From positions 1-19,707 of the forward strand of contig JBJOIT010000050.1 of the NCBI GenBank assembly GCA_046046915.1: a stretch of DNA of 19,707 nucleotides, written 5' to 3'. This stretch comes from JBEEJZ01 sp046046915 (lineage in GTDB: Bacteria; Pseudomonadota; Gammaproteobacteria; Burkholderiales; Burkholderiaceae_C). The stretch's first letter is position 1, and every line of letters begins with the position of its first letter. Below, one piece after another: positions 6,971-13,512 of the stretch. Below the pieces are notes generated by a model. That model saw nothing but the letters and a program-made list of their open reading frames with translations, did no database searches and was not told the DNA's origin. A program made the position numbers and the translations under genes.

Positions 6971-8212
6971 ATGCCTCGTAGTGCCTTTGCCTTGCGGGAT
7001 GGCCACCAGTTGGCATTGCTCGAAGGAGGGCGGGCCTTTTTTCCTGCGCTCGTGCAAGCGATCGATGCCAGCGAGTCCGAGGTCCATCTGGAAACCTATA
7101 TTTTCAATATGGATGTTGCCGGTCAGGCCGTCGGGAGCGCCCTGGCGCGTGCTGCCGGGCGAGGGGTTCGGGTCCGACTGGTGATGGATGGCGCGGGCAC
7201 CGCGGAACTGCCCGATGTTTGGGTGGGGCGGTTTAGAGAGGCCGGCGTTCAATGGCACATTTACGCACCCATGGGCCCTTTGGGCTGGTTTTTGCCGAGT
7301 CGCTGGCGCAGGCTGCATCGCAAGTTGTGTGTGATCGACGGTGTGACCGCGTTTTGTGGCGGCATCAATGTGCTGGACGATTTTGTCGATCCTAACCATG
7401 GTGTTCTAAATGCACCTCGAGTGGATTTTGCGGTACGTGTCACCGGCCCATTGGTGCGGGCCGCTCATGATGTGGTCAGCCAATTCTGGTGGCGCTTGCA
7501 GGCTACACAAGAGATGCGTGAGCGTCAGTTTCCAAGGGCCTGGGCGGCTTTACGTGCATCGCTAAAGCGTCAGCGTGTGGCACCCGCGACGTCGGCATTG
7601 CCTCATGCGTTGGTGCATACCGCGTCATTGCAAAAGACAGTGCGCGCCGGCTTGCTGCTGCGTGACAACCTGCGCCACCGCACCCACATCGAGCGGGCTT
7701 ACCGCAAGGCCATCGGGGAGGCGCGCCAGGAAATTCTGATCGCCAACGCTTATTTTTTGCCGGGTGTGCGTCTGCGCAAGGCACTGGTCTTGGCGGCGCA
7801 GCGCGGCGTGCGTGTGCGGGTGATGCTGCAGGGGCGCTATGAATACTTCATGCAGTACCACGCCTGCAGGCCAGTGTATGGCGCGCTCCTGGCGGCGGGG
7901 GTGGAAATCGTGGAATACGCCGACAGTTTTCTGCATGCCAAGGTGGCTGTGATCGATGGTCACTGGGCCACAGTGGGCTCGTCGAATCTTGATCCGCTGA
8001 GCATGCTTCTGGCCCGCGAAGCCAATGTCATCGTTGACGATGCCGCATTTGCCACTGACTTGCGCCTGCGCCTGGAACGCGCCATGTCGACCGGGGGACG
8101 CTCGGTTGATGCTGTTCAATATGAGCGCCGCCCCTGGTCAGATCGTCTGCTGTCGTGGACGGCCTATGGTTTGATGCGCGTCATGCTCTGGCTCACGGGT
8201 AAGCGCTATTGA
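6971..8212 (+). CDS. clsB: Cardiolipin synthase B (phospholipase D superfamily)
   Basis: The start is the ATG at 6971, four bases after the previous stop; a TTG at 6941 would overlap the previous gene. The protein has 413 residues, the same length as E. coli ClsB. Two HKD motifs of the phospholipase D superfamily are intact: H116-x-K118-x4-D123 (HRKLCVIDG) and H322-x-K324-x4-D329 (HAKVAVIDG, followed by GSSNLDPLS). It lacks the N-terminal membrane spans of ClsA, as expected for ClsB. A short hydrophobic stretch near the end (AYGLMRVMLWLTG) could touch the membrane. ClsB joins phosphatidyl groups to form cardiolipin. It is the third gene of the nudB-ybhP-clsB unit, and a 72-base gap separates it from folE. 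Confidence 0.9.
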   Translation: MPRSAFALRDGHQLALLEGGRAFFPALVQAIDASESEVHLETYIFNMDVAGQAVGSALARAAGRGVRVRLVMDGAGTAELPDVWVGRFREAGVQWHIYAPMGPLGWFLPSRWRRLHRKLCVIDGVTAFCGGINVLDDFVDPNHGVLNAPRVDFAVRVTGPLVRAAHDVVSQFWWRLQATQEMRERQFPRAWAALRASLKRQRVAPATSALPHALVHTASLQKTVRAGLLLRDNLRHRTHIERAYRKAIGEARQEILIANAYFLPGVRLRKALVLAAQRGVRVRVMLQGRYEYFMQYHACRPVYGALLAAGVEIVEYADSFLHAKVAVIDGHWATVGSSNLDPLSMLLAREANVIVDDAAFATDLRLRLERAMSTGGRSVDAVQYERRPWSDRLLSWTAYGLMRVMLWLTGKRY

Positions 8213-8284
8213 GCGACGTCGCGCATTAGCGGCAAGGTAACCCTAGCGGACGATGTCTCAATTATTCGCTGGTAGCATGCAGCC

Positions 8285-9007
8285 ATGTCAAAAACAAGCC
8301 ACAACAATATGAGCGTCACTGCCGAAGACGAAGGCACGCCGGTTTCCGTCAAGATACGTGAACGCCTGGCCGCCGCACGCAAGCGCTTTTACGCCAACGA
8401 CAACATCGCCGACTTTATTCAGCCTGGCGAGCTTGAAAAATTGCTGGACGAAGTCGAGTCCAAAATGAAAGGCGTGCTCGACAGCATGGTGATAGACACC
8501 GAGCACGATCACAACACCAACGACACCGCACGGCGGGTAGCCAAGATGTACCTCAACGAGGTGTTTCGCGGTCGATACGTCAAGGGCCCGGCCATTACCG
8601 AGTTCCCGAATGTCGGCCATCTCAATGAACTGATGATCGTGGGTCCCATCACGGTTCGCAGCGCTTGCAGCCACCACTTTTGCCCCGTGATAGGACAAAT
8701 CTGGATAGGCGTGATGCCCAATGAGCACACCAATGTGATCGGTTTGTCGAAATATGCCCGCCTCGCAGAGTGGGTCATGGGCCGTCCTCAGATCCAGGAA
8801 GAGGCCGTGGTCCAGCTGGCGGACCTGATCCAGCAAAAAACCCAGCCAGACGGCCTGGCCATCGTGATGGAGGCCAGCCACTTCTGCATGTCTTGGCGCG
8901 GTGTCAAGGACTCGGACAGCAAAATGATCAACTCGGTCATGCGTGGTGTCTTTCTCAAAGACAACAGCTTGCGGCGCGAGTTCCTGTCTTTGCTCCCGAA
9001 AAAATAA
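8285..9007 (+). CDS. folE: GTP cyclohydrolase I
   Basis: The 240-residue product carries the type IA GTP cyclohydrolase signature: zinc ligands C128, H131 and C201 with the catalytic H130 (CSHHF; FCMSWRGVKD). The typical DTARRVAKMYLNEVF helix and NVIGLSKYARL segment are present. It converts GTP to dihydroneopterin triphosphate, the first step of folate and pterin synthesis. The N-terminus is about 20-30 residues longer than the conserved core and polar. The ATG at 8285 has no clear ribosome binding site; the second ATG (M9, 8309) is an alternative. The next gene, 49 bases downstream, encodes a BLUF photoreceptor. NudB, three genes upstream, would act on its product. Confidence 0.93.
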   Translation: MSKTSHNNMSVTAEDEGTPVSVKIRERLAAARKRFYANDNIADFIQPGELEKLLDEVESKMKGVLDSMVIDTEHDHNTNDTARRVAKMYLNEVFRGRYVKGPAITEFPNVGHLNELMIVGPITVRSACSHHFCPVIGQIWIGVMPNEHTNVIGLSKYARLAEWVMGRPQIQEEAVVQLADLIQQKTQPDGLAIVMEASHFCMSWRGVKDSDSKMINSVMRGVFLKDNSLRREFLSLLPKK

Positions 9008-9056
9008 GCGCTCCTCCGCCTTCGCTTGTCATCCATTTTGAAACCAGGGGTTCACC

Positions 9057-9479
9057 ATGCTTGTCCGTTTGCTTTACGCCAGCCGCGCCATCGACCGCAG
9101 TGATGAAGCCATTGAGGCCATCCTGGCGCAGTCCCGGCAATCCAATCCCAGTTGTGGCATCACCGGCATCCTTTGCTACGGCGGAGGGATCTTTTTGCAG
9201 GCCATTGAGGGTGGCCGCAATCAGGTCAGTGAGCTGTTCAGCCACATCCAGCGTGACCCGCGTCACAAGGATGTGGTGCTGCTGCATTACGAAGAAATCA
9301 CGGAGCGCCGCTTCAGCGGCTGGACCATGGGTCAGGTCAACATGAGCCGCATCAACACCAGCATACTGCTCAAGTACGCCGAAAAGCCTGAGCTCGATCC
9401 GTACTCGGTCTCCGGTGTAGTCTCTTTGGCCTTGCTGGAAGAATTGATGGCCACAGCCTCCATTATTGGACGCGCCTGA
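9057..9479 (+). CDS. Short stand-alone BLUF-domain blue-light sensor
   Basis: The 140-residue protein is essentially one BLUF domain plus a short helical C-terminus (about 100-140), the layout of BlrB/PixD-type photoreceptors. All residues of the flavin photocycle are visible: Y7 (LLYASR), N30 (SNPSCGITG), Q48 (FLQAIEG), W89 and M91 (FSGWTMGQ). It should bind FAD and respond to blue light by hydrogen-bond switching around Tyr and Gln. It has no output domain, so it must act through a partner protein. A clear ribosome binding site (AGGGG, 9046-9050) lies six bases before the ATG. It follows folE by 49 bases and precedes the DUF429 gene by 31 bases, all on the same strand. Confidence 0.9.
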   Translation: MLVRLLYASRAIDRSDEAIEAILAQSRQSNPSCGITGILCYGGGIFLQAIEGGRNQVSELFSHIQRDPRHKDVVLLHYEEITERRFSGWTMGQVNMSRINTSILLKYAEKPELDPYSVSGVVSLALLEELMATASIIGRA

Positions 9480-9510
9480 GCGTTTTCATGGACGATGGGG
9501 CGTGGTCTGA

Positions 9511-10392
9511 ATGGAAGTTCCACTGCTTCTAGGGTGTGACTTCTCCAGCAGTCCCAGCCGTCGCAAGCCTATCGTCGTCGCCTGGGGTCACATCAGTGGA
9601 GGACGGCTTCAGGTTACTCACCTGCAGCGCCTGGAAACGCTGACTGCTTTTAGCCAAATGCTGACTGAGGGGCGGTCACAGCCCTGGATAGGTGGCTTCG
9701 ACTTGCCCTTTGGTCTGCCTCGTGAACTGGTTCAAACCCTGGGCTGGCCCCTGTCATGGGAGGCCTGTATCCAGCACTACGCAAGCTTGACCCGAGCCGA
9801 GATACGGGATGAGTTCGCGGCATTTTGCAATGCACGCCCAGCGGGAGCCAAGTTTGCGCACCGCGCCACGGATCGCCCTGCCCAGTCCAGCCCCTCCATG
9901 AAGTGGGTGAACCCCCCTGTGGCCTACATGCTGCATGCCGGAGTGCCACGACTTTTGCAGGCAGGTGCTTATTTTCCCGGCTTGCAGCCACCGCCGGCCT
10001 TAGTGCCCCAGCGAGTGGCGCTCGAGGCCTACCCCGGCATGCTGGCGCGTGAACTATTGGCCGGCCGCAGCTACAAGAGCGATGACCGGGCCAAACAAAC
10101 CCCTGAGCGTCTCATTGCCCGTAAAGACCTCATTCACGCTTTGGAGCAGGGCAGAAGTCGCCTGGGCTTGCGATTGAAGCTGACCCATGCTCAGCGCGAT
10201 GCACTTGCGGATGACCCCAGTGGGGATGCTCTGGATGCGGTGCTTTGTCTGATGCAGGCCAGTTGGGCTCACTTGCAGCATTTGGCAGGCGACGCCCTAT
10301 ATGGCATTCCGCCTGAAGTTGACCCTCTGGAGGGCTGGATCGTATCTGCGCCCTGGGATTCAGGCGGGGCGAACAGCGGGCGCAGTTTTTGA
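9511..10392 (+). CDS. DUF429 family protein of unknown function (RNase H-like fold)
   Basis: The 293-residue product resembles DUF429 proteins: an early GCDFSSSP strand with Asp10, GGFDLPFGLP with Asp64, the conserved EAYPGMLAR and SYKSDDR segments (172-193), and a late SGDALDAVLCL helix with Asp239 and Asp242. These spaced acidic residues fit an RNase H-like nuclease or phosphotransferase core, but no activity is established for the family. It follows the BLUF gene by 31 bases and may be co-transcribed with it. The last ten codons and the stop (10360-10392) overlap, in exact antisense register, the last ten codons and stop of the ATPase gene on the minus strand. Confidence 0.75.
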   Translation: MEVPLLLGCDFSSSPSRRKPIVVAWGHISGGRLQVTHLQRLETLTAFSQMLTEGRSQPWIGGFDLPFGLPRELVQTLGWPLSWEACIQHYASLTRAEIRDEFAAFCNARPAGAKFAHRATDRPAQSSPSMKWVNPPVAYMLHAGVPRLLQAGAYFPGLQPPPALVPQRVALEAYPGMLARELLAGRSYKSDDRAKQTPERLIARKDLIHALEQGRSRLGLRLKLTHAQRDALADDPSGDALDAVLCLMQASWAHLQHLAGDALYGIPPEVDPLEGWIVSAPWDSGGANSGRSF

Positions 10393-11220
10393 AATCACGG
10401 CGTCTTCAATTTTGGCGGCCAGTTGGGTGATGGCCAGGCCCGCTGGCGATCCAGGCATGGTTTGCAACAGCAGCTGACGGCGCATCACGGCCTGCCGCAC
10501 GGAGGGGTCGGCCGGAATATCGATCATGTGCAGCAGGCGCACGGGCCGAGAAGGATCGGACGTGACAAATCGATCCAGCACCTGTTGCAACTGAACAGTG
10601 ATGGCCCTGCCGTCGCCAAGGCGCGCAGTTTGATTGATCACCATCCGGATGTTCTGGCGGCTTTGCTGCTTGACCAGGACCTTGATCGTGGCATAGGCAT
10701 CGGTCAGGGACGTCGGCTCAGGGGTTGCCACGACCAGTACCTCTGATGCCAGGGAAACTGCAAACAGCACCACGTCCGAAATGCCGGCGCCGGTGTCGAG
10801 CAACACGACATCGTAATGCGGCACCAGGCCCTTGATGATGCGCAGAAAGTCGTCGCGTACTTCGGGCGACAGGCGTGAGTACTCGACCATGCCTGATCCC
10901 GCCAGCAACACCGAGAAACCACCAGGTGCCCGGATGATGGCGTCTTCAAGCGTGGCCTTGCCTGTGAAAACGTCGTGCAAGGTGACCTTGGGGTAAAGGT
11001 TTAGTACCACATCCAGATTTGCCAAGCCCAGGTCGGCATCCAGCACGAGCACGCGGTGGCCACGTTTGGCCAGTGCCGCGGCCAAGTTGGCCGACACAAA
11101 AGTCTTGCCGACACCACCCTTACCGCTGGTGACGGCCAACACCTTTCCTAGCCCTTGCAAGGGGGCGGCTTCAACAGCGGGCGCTGCCGTTGGCGTGTCG
11201 GGAGTCTGCAAATCGCTCAT
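10360..11220 (-). CDS. FlhG/MinD-like ParA-family ATPase
   Basis: This 286-residue P-loop ATPase has the deviant Walker A motif of the MinD/ParA group (SGKGGVGKT, residues 32-40, signature K34 and catalytic K39), the Walker A' segment DADLGLANLD (61-70), LLDTGAG (140-146) and the PEPTSLTDAYA segment (168-178) typical of FlhG/FleN/YlxH proteins. No minC, minE or flagellar gene is present in the window. The N-terminus is a Pro/Ala-rich linker of about 24 residues with no DQAxxLR motif of the kind used by FlhG to contact FlhF, and the C-terminus has no obvious MinD-type membrane targeting helix. Its ATG shares one base with the TGA of the upstream diguanylate cyclase gene (TGATG), so translation is probably coupled. 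The job is unknown. Confidence 0.85.
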   Translation of the reverse strand: MSDLQTPDTPTAAPAVEAAPLQGLGKVLAVTSGKGGVGKTFVSANLAAALAKRGHRVLVLDADLGLANLDVVLNLYPKVTLHDVFTGKATLEDAIIRAPGGFSVLLAGSGMVEYSRLSPEVRDDFLRIIKGLVPHYDVVLLDTGAGISDVVLFAVSLASEVLVVATPEPTSLTDAYATIKVLVKQQSRQNIRMVINQTARLGDGRAITVQLQQVLDRFVTSDPSRPVRLLHMIDIPADPSVRQAVMRRQLLLQTMPGSPAGLAITQLAAKIEDAVISKTAPAVRPA

Positions 11221-12002
11221 CAGTTCACTCGGTGTGAGGCAATGCCCATGGCATCACCCGAAATATTTTCAATCCATGCAGGCTCGCCCACACTGAGGTG
11301 CCCAAACAGCAGATTTTTCTCTTCTGCGCTGACGGAAATTTCTTCCTGGTGGCTCATGCACACCCGATCCCGCCCTTCGGACTTGGCACGATATAACTCG
11401 CTATCGGACCGTTCGATCCAGAGGTCTGCCGTGTAACGCACCCATTCTGGAGCGTAAGAGCCGCCAATACTGATGGTGACGTTCAGGTTAACGACGTGAC
11501 CCACCGTGATTCGCAGATCGGCCACGCTTTTTCGTATGCGCTCAGCCACTGCCTTGCCGTAGCTCACAGGGCAGTTGGGCATGATCACCGCAAATTCTTC
11601 CCCACCGTAGCGCGCCACGGTGTCTCTGGGACGTACGCAGGTTTTCAGGCAGGCGGCCACCGCCTGCAAGACCTTATCCCCTGCCCGGTGGCCGTGGGCA
11701 TCGTTGATATGCTTGAAATGGTCGATGTCCAGCATCAGGAGCAATGCAGGCTCGCCAGACCGGGCCACGGTGTCAATCTCACGCTCCAGCGCCAGGCGCA
11801 AATAGCGGCGATTGGCCAGGCCCGTCAAGGCATCCTTGTGCGATAGATCGCACAAACCGTTGATGATGGCCTGCATATGGGCGACCGGCGCTAGATCGGG
11901 GGCGGGCAATGGTTCTGCAGAAAAAACTTCCAGCAAGGCAAGCGCGGCATCGAGTTGCAACTCATGCAGATGGACCGGGGAGGACGTGCGGTATTTGCTC
12001 AC
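11220..12002 (-). CDS. GGDEF-domain diguanylate cyclase
   Basis: This 260-residue protein has a complete GGDEF domain: DALTGLANRR (57-66), metal-binding LDIDHFKHIND (91-101), the active GGEEF (133-137) and the inhibitory RxxD site (R124-D127) five residues before it, plus the ending LYRAKSEGRDRV (203-214). It should make c-di-GMP from two GTP and be product-inhibited. The first 50 residues form no recognisable sensor domain, and no membrane segment is seen, so it is probably cytosolic. About 45 residues follow the domain (from 215), an unusual tail with no match that I recognise. The start is a GTG at 12002; no ATG lies in frame upstream. It is coupled to the downstream ATPase gene by a one-base overlap, and its promoter region (12003-12153) is shared with the thermonuclease gene on the other strand. 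Confidence 0.9.
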   Translation of the reverse strand: MSKYRTSSPVHLHELQLDAALALLEVFSAEPLPAPDLAPVAHMQAIINGLCDLSHKDALTGLANRRYLRLALEREIDTVARSGEPALLLMLDIDHFKHINDAHGHRAGDKVLQAVAACLKTCVRPRDTVARYGGEEFAVIMPNCPVSYGKAVAERIRKSVADLRITVGHVVNLNVTISIGGSYAPEWVRYTADLWIERSDSELYRAKSEGRDRVCMSHQEEISVSAEEKNLLFGHLSVGEPAWIENISGDAMGIASHRVN

Positions 12003-12087
12003 GATGACGCTTTGTATGTTGAGAAAGTCTAACAGTAAGCATCACGGTCTAAGGCAGAAAGCGGCTGGCGAAAACGCAATTGATCTG

Positions 12088-12101
12088 AGGCTTGAAAGCC
12101 T
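12088..12101. repeat. Short perfect inverted repeat in divergent promoter region
   Basis: AGGCTT-GA-AAGCCT is a perfect 6-bp arm palindrome in the 151-base divergent gap between the diguanylate cyclase and thermonuclease genes. It could be an operator for either promoter. It is followed on the + strand by TGTTTTG, so a weak hairpin terminator is the other reading. A 14-base palindrome can also arise by chance. Confidence 0.3.
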
Positions 12102-12153
12102 GTTTTGCCCTGATCTTGACAGTGCCGTCTTCACAGGCACCTATCATGACCCC

Positions 12154-12690
12154 ATGATGTGGCAATGTTTGAAACGAGGTGTTGGGCATTGGGGCGGGGC
12201 GCTGTTATTCGGTTTGCTGCTCGCCCCGATCACCCCGATCGCCCAAGCGTCATCCAGTTGGGTCGGCCTGGTCGAGTATGTGGTGGATGGTGACACGCTC
12301 CATGTGCGCACCATCCACAGCGGTGAACTGATAAAAATCCGTGTGCTGGGCATCGATGCGCCAGAAATTTGCCAATCCTGGGGGCCGCAAGCCAGACTAG
12401 CTCTGCTTGACCGGGTGTCCGGCCAGCGGGTAACGATCAAGGGAGCCGCTAACGACGACTACCAGCGTCTGCTAGCAACAGTCTGGCTCGATGGCCAGGA
12501 CGTCGGGGCCTGGATGGTTAAACAAGGGCATGCCTGGTCCTACCGCTGGCGTGATCAGTCGGGGACCTATGACGGTTTGGAAGGCGCCGCCCGTCGGCAG
12601 GGCCGGGGACTGTTTTCACAAGCCGACACAGAGAGTCCACACCAGTTCAGACGCCGCCACGGCAGCTGCTATCCGAATCAGCGGGGGTAA
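12154..12690 (+). CDS. Exported thermonuclease-like (SNase/TNase) protein
   Basis: The first of two tandem ATGs (12154) gives 178 residues. The N-terminus looks like a signal peptide: positive K7/R8, a hydrophobic run (ALLFGLLLAPITPIA) and a cleavage-like AQA near residue 32. The mature part is one staphylococcal-nuclease (OB-fold) domain with the catalytic set in order: VVDGDT (D45, D47), IRVLGIDAPE (R63, D68, E71) and DYQRLLATV (R105). This predicts a calcium-dependent, phosphodiester-cleaving enzyme outside the cytosol. C73 and C172 could form a disulfide. There is no ribosome binding site before the ATG. The open frame continues upstream to 11812, but that stretch lies over the GGDEF gene and is not credible coding sequence. 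The gene ends 14 bases from the end of moeB, which converges on it. Confidence 0.82.
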   Translation: MMWQCLKRGVGHWGGALLFGLLLAPITPIAQASSSWVGLVEYVVDGDTLHVRTIHSGELIKIRVLGIDAPEICQSWGPQARLALLDRVSGQRVTIKGAANDDYQRLLATVWLDGQDVGAWMVKQGHAWSYRWRDQSGTYDGLEGAARRQGRGLFSQADTESPHQFRRRHGSCYPNQRG

Positions 12691-12704
12691 GCGTGCGCCT
12701 AGTC

Positions 12705-13457
12705 TCAGGCTGTTGGGCCACAAACAGGGCAGTTTGGATTGCGTGGGAGCCGGATATCTGACCATTGCATGCTGCGTCCGTCCAGCATCAGCAAACGACC
12801 CACCGCTGCCTCGCCCGCACCGGAGATCACTTTGAGTGCCTCAGCCGCCTGCATGCTGCCGATGATGCCGACCAAAGGCGCAAAAACGCCCATGGTGGCG
12901 CAGCGGGTTTCTTCCAGGGAAGTATCCGGTGGAAACACGCAGGCGTAACACGGGGAATGGGCCAACCTACTGTCGTACACCGCCAACTGTCCATCGAATC
13001 GGATGGCGGCACCCGAGACCAGCGGAACACGGTGATGCACACACGCGGCGTTGAGTGCCTGGCGGGTCGCAAAGTTATCGCTGCAATCCAGCACCACATC
13101 GGCTCGTGCCACCAGTGCCTGGAGTCGCTGTGCATCTGCGCGCTCTGGCAGCACGGAAATATTCAGGGTGGGATTGATGGCCAGCAGGGCCTCCCTGGCG
13201 GAATCCACCTTGTGCAGACCCACGCGTGCCTGGGTGTGTGCAACCTGCCGCTGTAAATTGGTCAGGTCGACCCGGTCGTGGTCCACCAAAGTGAGGTGCC
13301 CGACACCCGCGGTGCCCAGGTAAAGCGCTACGGGGGAACCCAAACCGCCCAGGCCGATCACCAGCACCCGCGCGTTCAGGATGCGTTGCTGCCCCTCGAT
13401 GCCGATGTCGTCCAGCAGGATGTGGCGCGAATAGCGCAGCAACTGATCGTCATCCAT
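12705..13457 (-). CDS. moeB: HesA/MoeB/ThiF-family ubiquitin-like-protein activating enzyme
   Basis: This 250-residue protein has the E1-like fold: nucleotide-binding GLGGLGSP (35-42), D59, R70 and K83 at the adenylation site, and a CSDNFATR segment (125-132). The zinc is held by C170-xx-C173 and C243-xx-C246. C186 (CATMGVFAP) is at the position of the catalytic or persulfide cysteine. MoeB adenylates the C-terminal Gly of MoaD for molybdopterin synthesis; the close relative ThiF acts on ThiS for thiamine. The sequence does not separate the two firmly, and no moaD or thiS lies nearby, so the symbol is provisional. It is the last gene of gpmA-ctpA-moeB; a 55-base gap follows ctpA. Confidence 0.85.
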   Translation of the reverse strand: MDDDQLLRYSRHILLDDIGIEGQQRILNARVLVIGLGGLGSPVALYLGTAGVGHLTLVDHDRVDLTNLQRQVAHTQARVGLHKVDSAREALLAINPTLNISVLPERADAQRLQALVARADVVLDCSDNFATRQALNAACVHHRVPLVSGAAIRFDGQLAVYDSRLAHSPCYACVFPPDTSLEETRCATMGVFAPLVGIIGSMQAAEALKVISGAGEAAVGRLLMLDGRSMQWSDIRLPRNPNCPVCGPTA

Positions 13458-13512
13458 GGAGCAGGCTCGTCTGGTTTAAGGCCAAGGGATTTAGAGCGCA
13501 ACGCTACTATGC

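Noticed and set aside
6127..6972. 281-codon minus-strand frame opposite the EEP gene
   Set aside because: The plus-strand EEP protein has a complete active site; the antisense frame shows no motif.
6971..8212. Reading the phospholipase D protein as a toxin or nuclease
   Set aside because: Two HKD motifs, the exact length of ClsB and the ybhP-like neighbour all favour cardiolipin synthase B.
10360..11220. Assignment of the ATPase as the cell-division protein MinD
   Set aside because: There is no minC or minE beside it and no obvious membrane-targeting helix at the C-terminus; PEPTSLTDAYA is closer to FlhG/FleN proteins.
12116..12147. TTGACA and TATCAT as a promoter for the thermonuclease gene
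   Set aside because: The spacing is 20 bases, too long for a normal sigma-70 promoter, and transcription would begin almost at the ATG.
11812..12153. Upstream extension of the thermonuclease frame
   Set aside because: It overlaps the start of the GGDEF gene and its sequence is Ser/Ala/Cys-rich without domain similarity; the signal peptide begins properly at 12154.
12765..13256. 163-codon plus-strand frame opposite moeB
   Set aside because: moeB has all E1-like motifs and zinc cysteines on the minus strand; the shadow has none.
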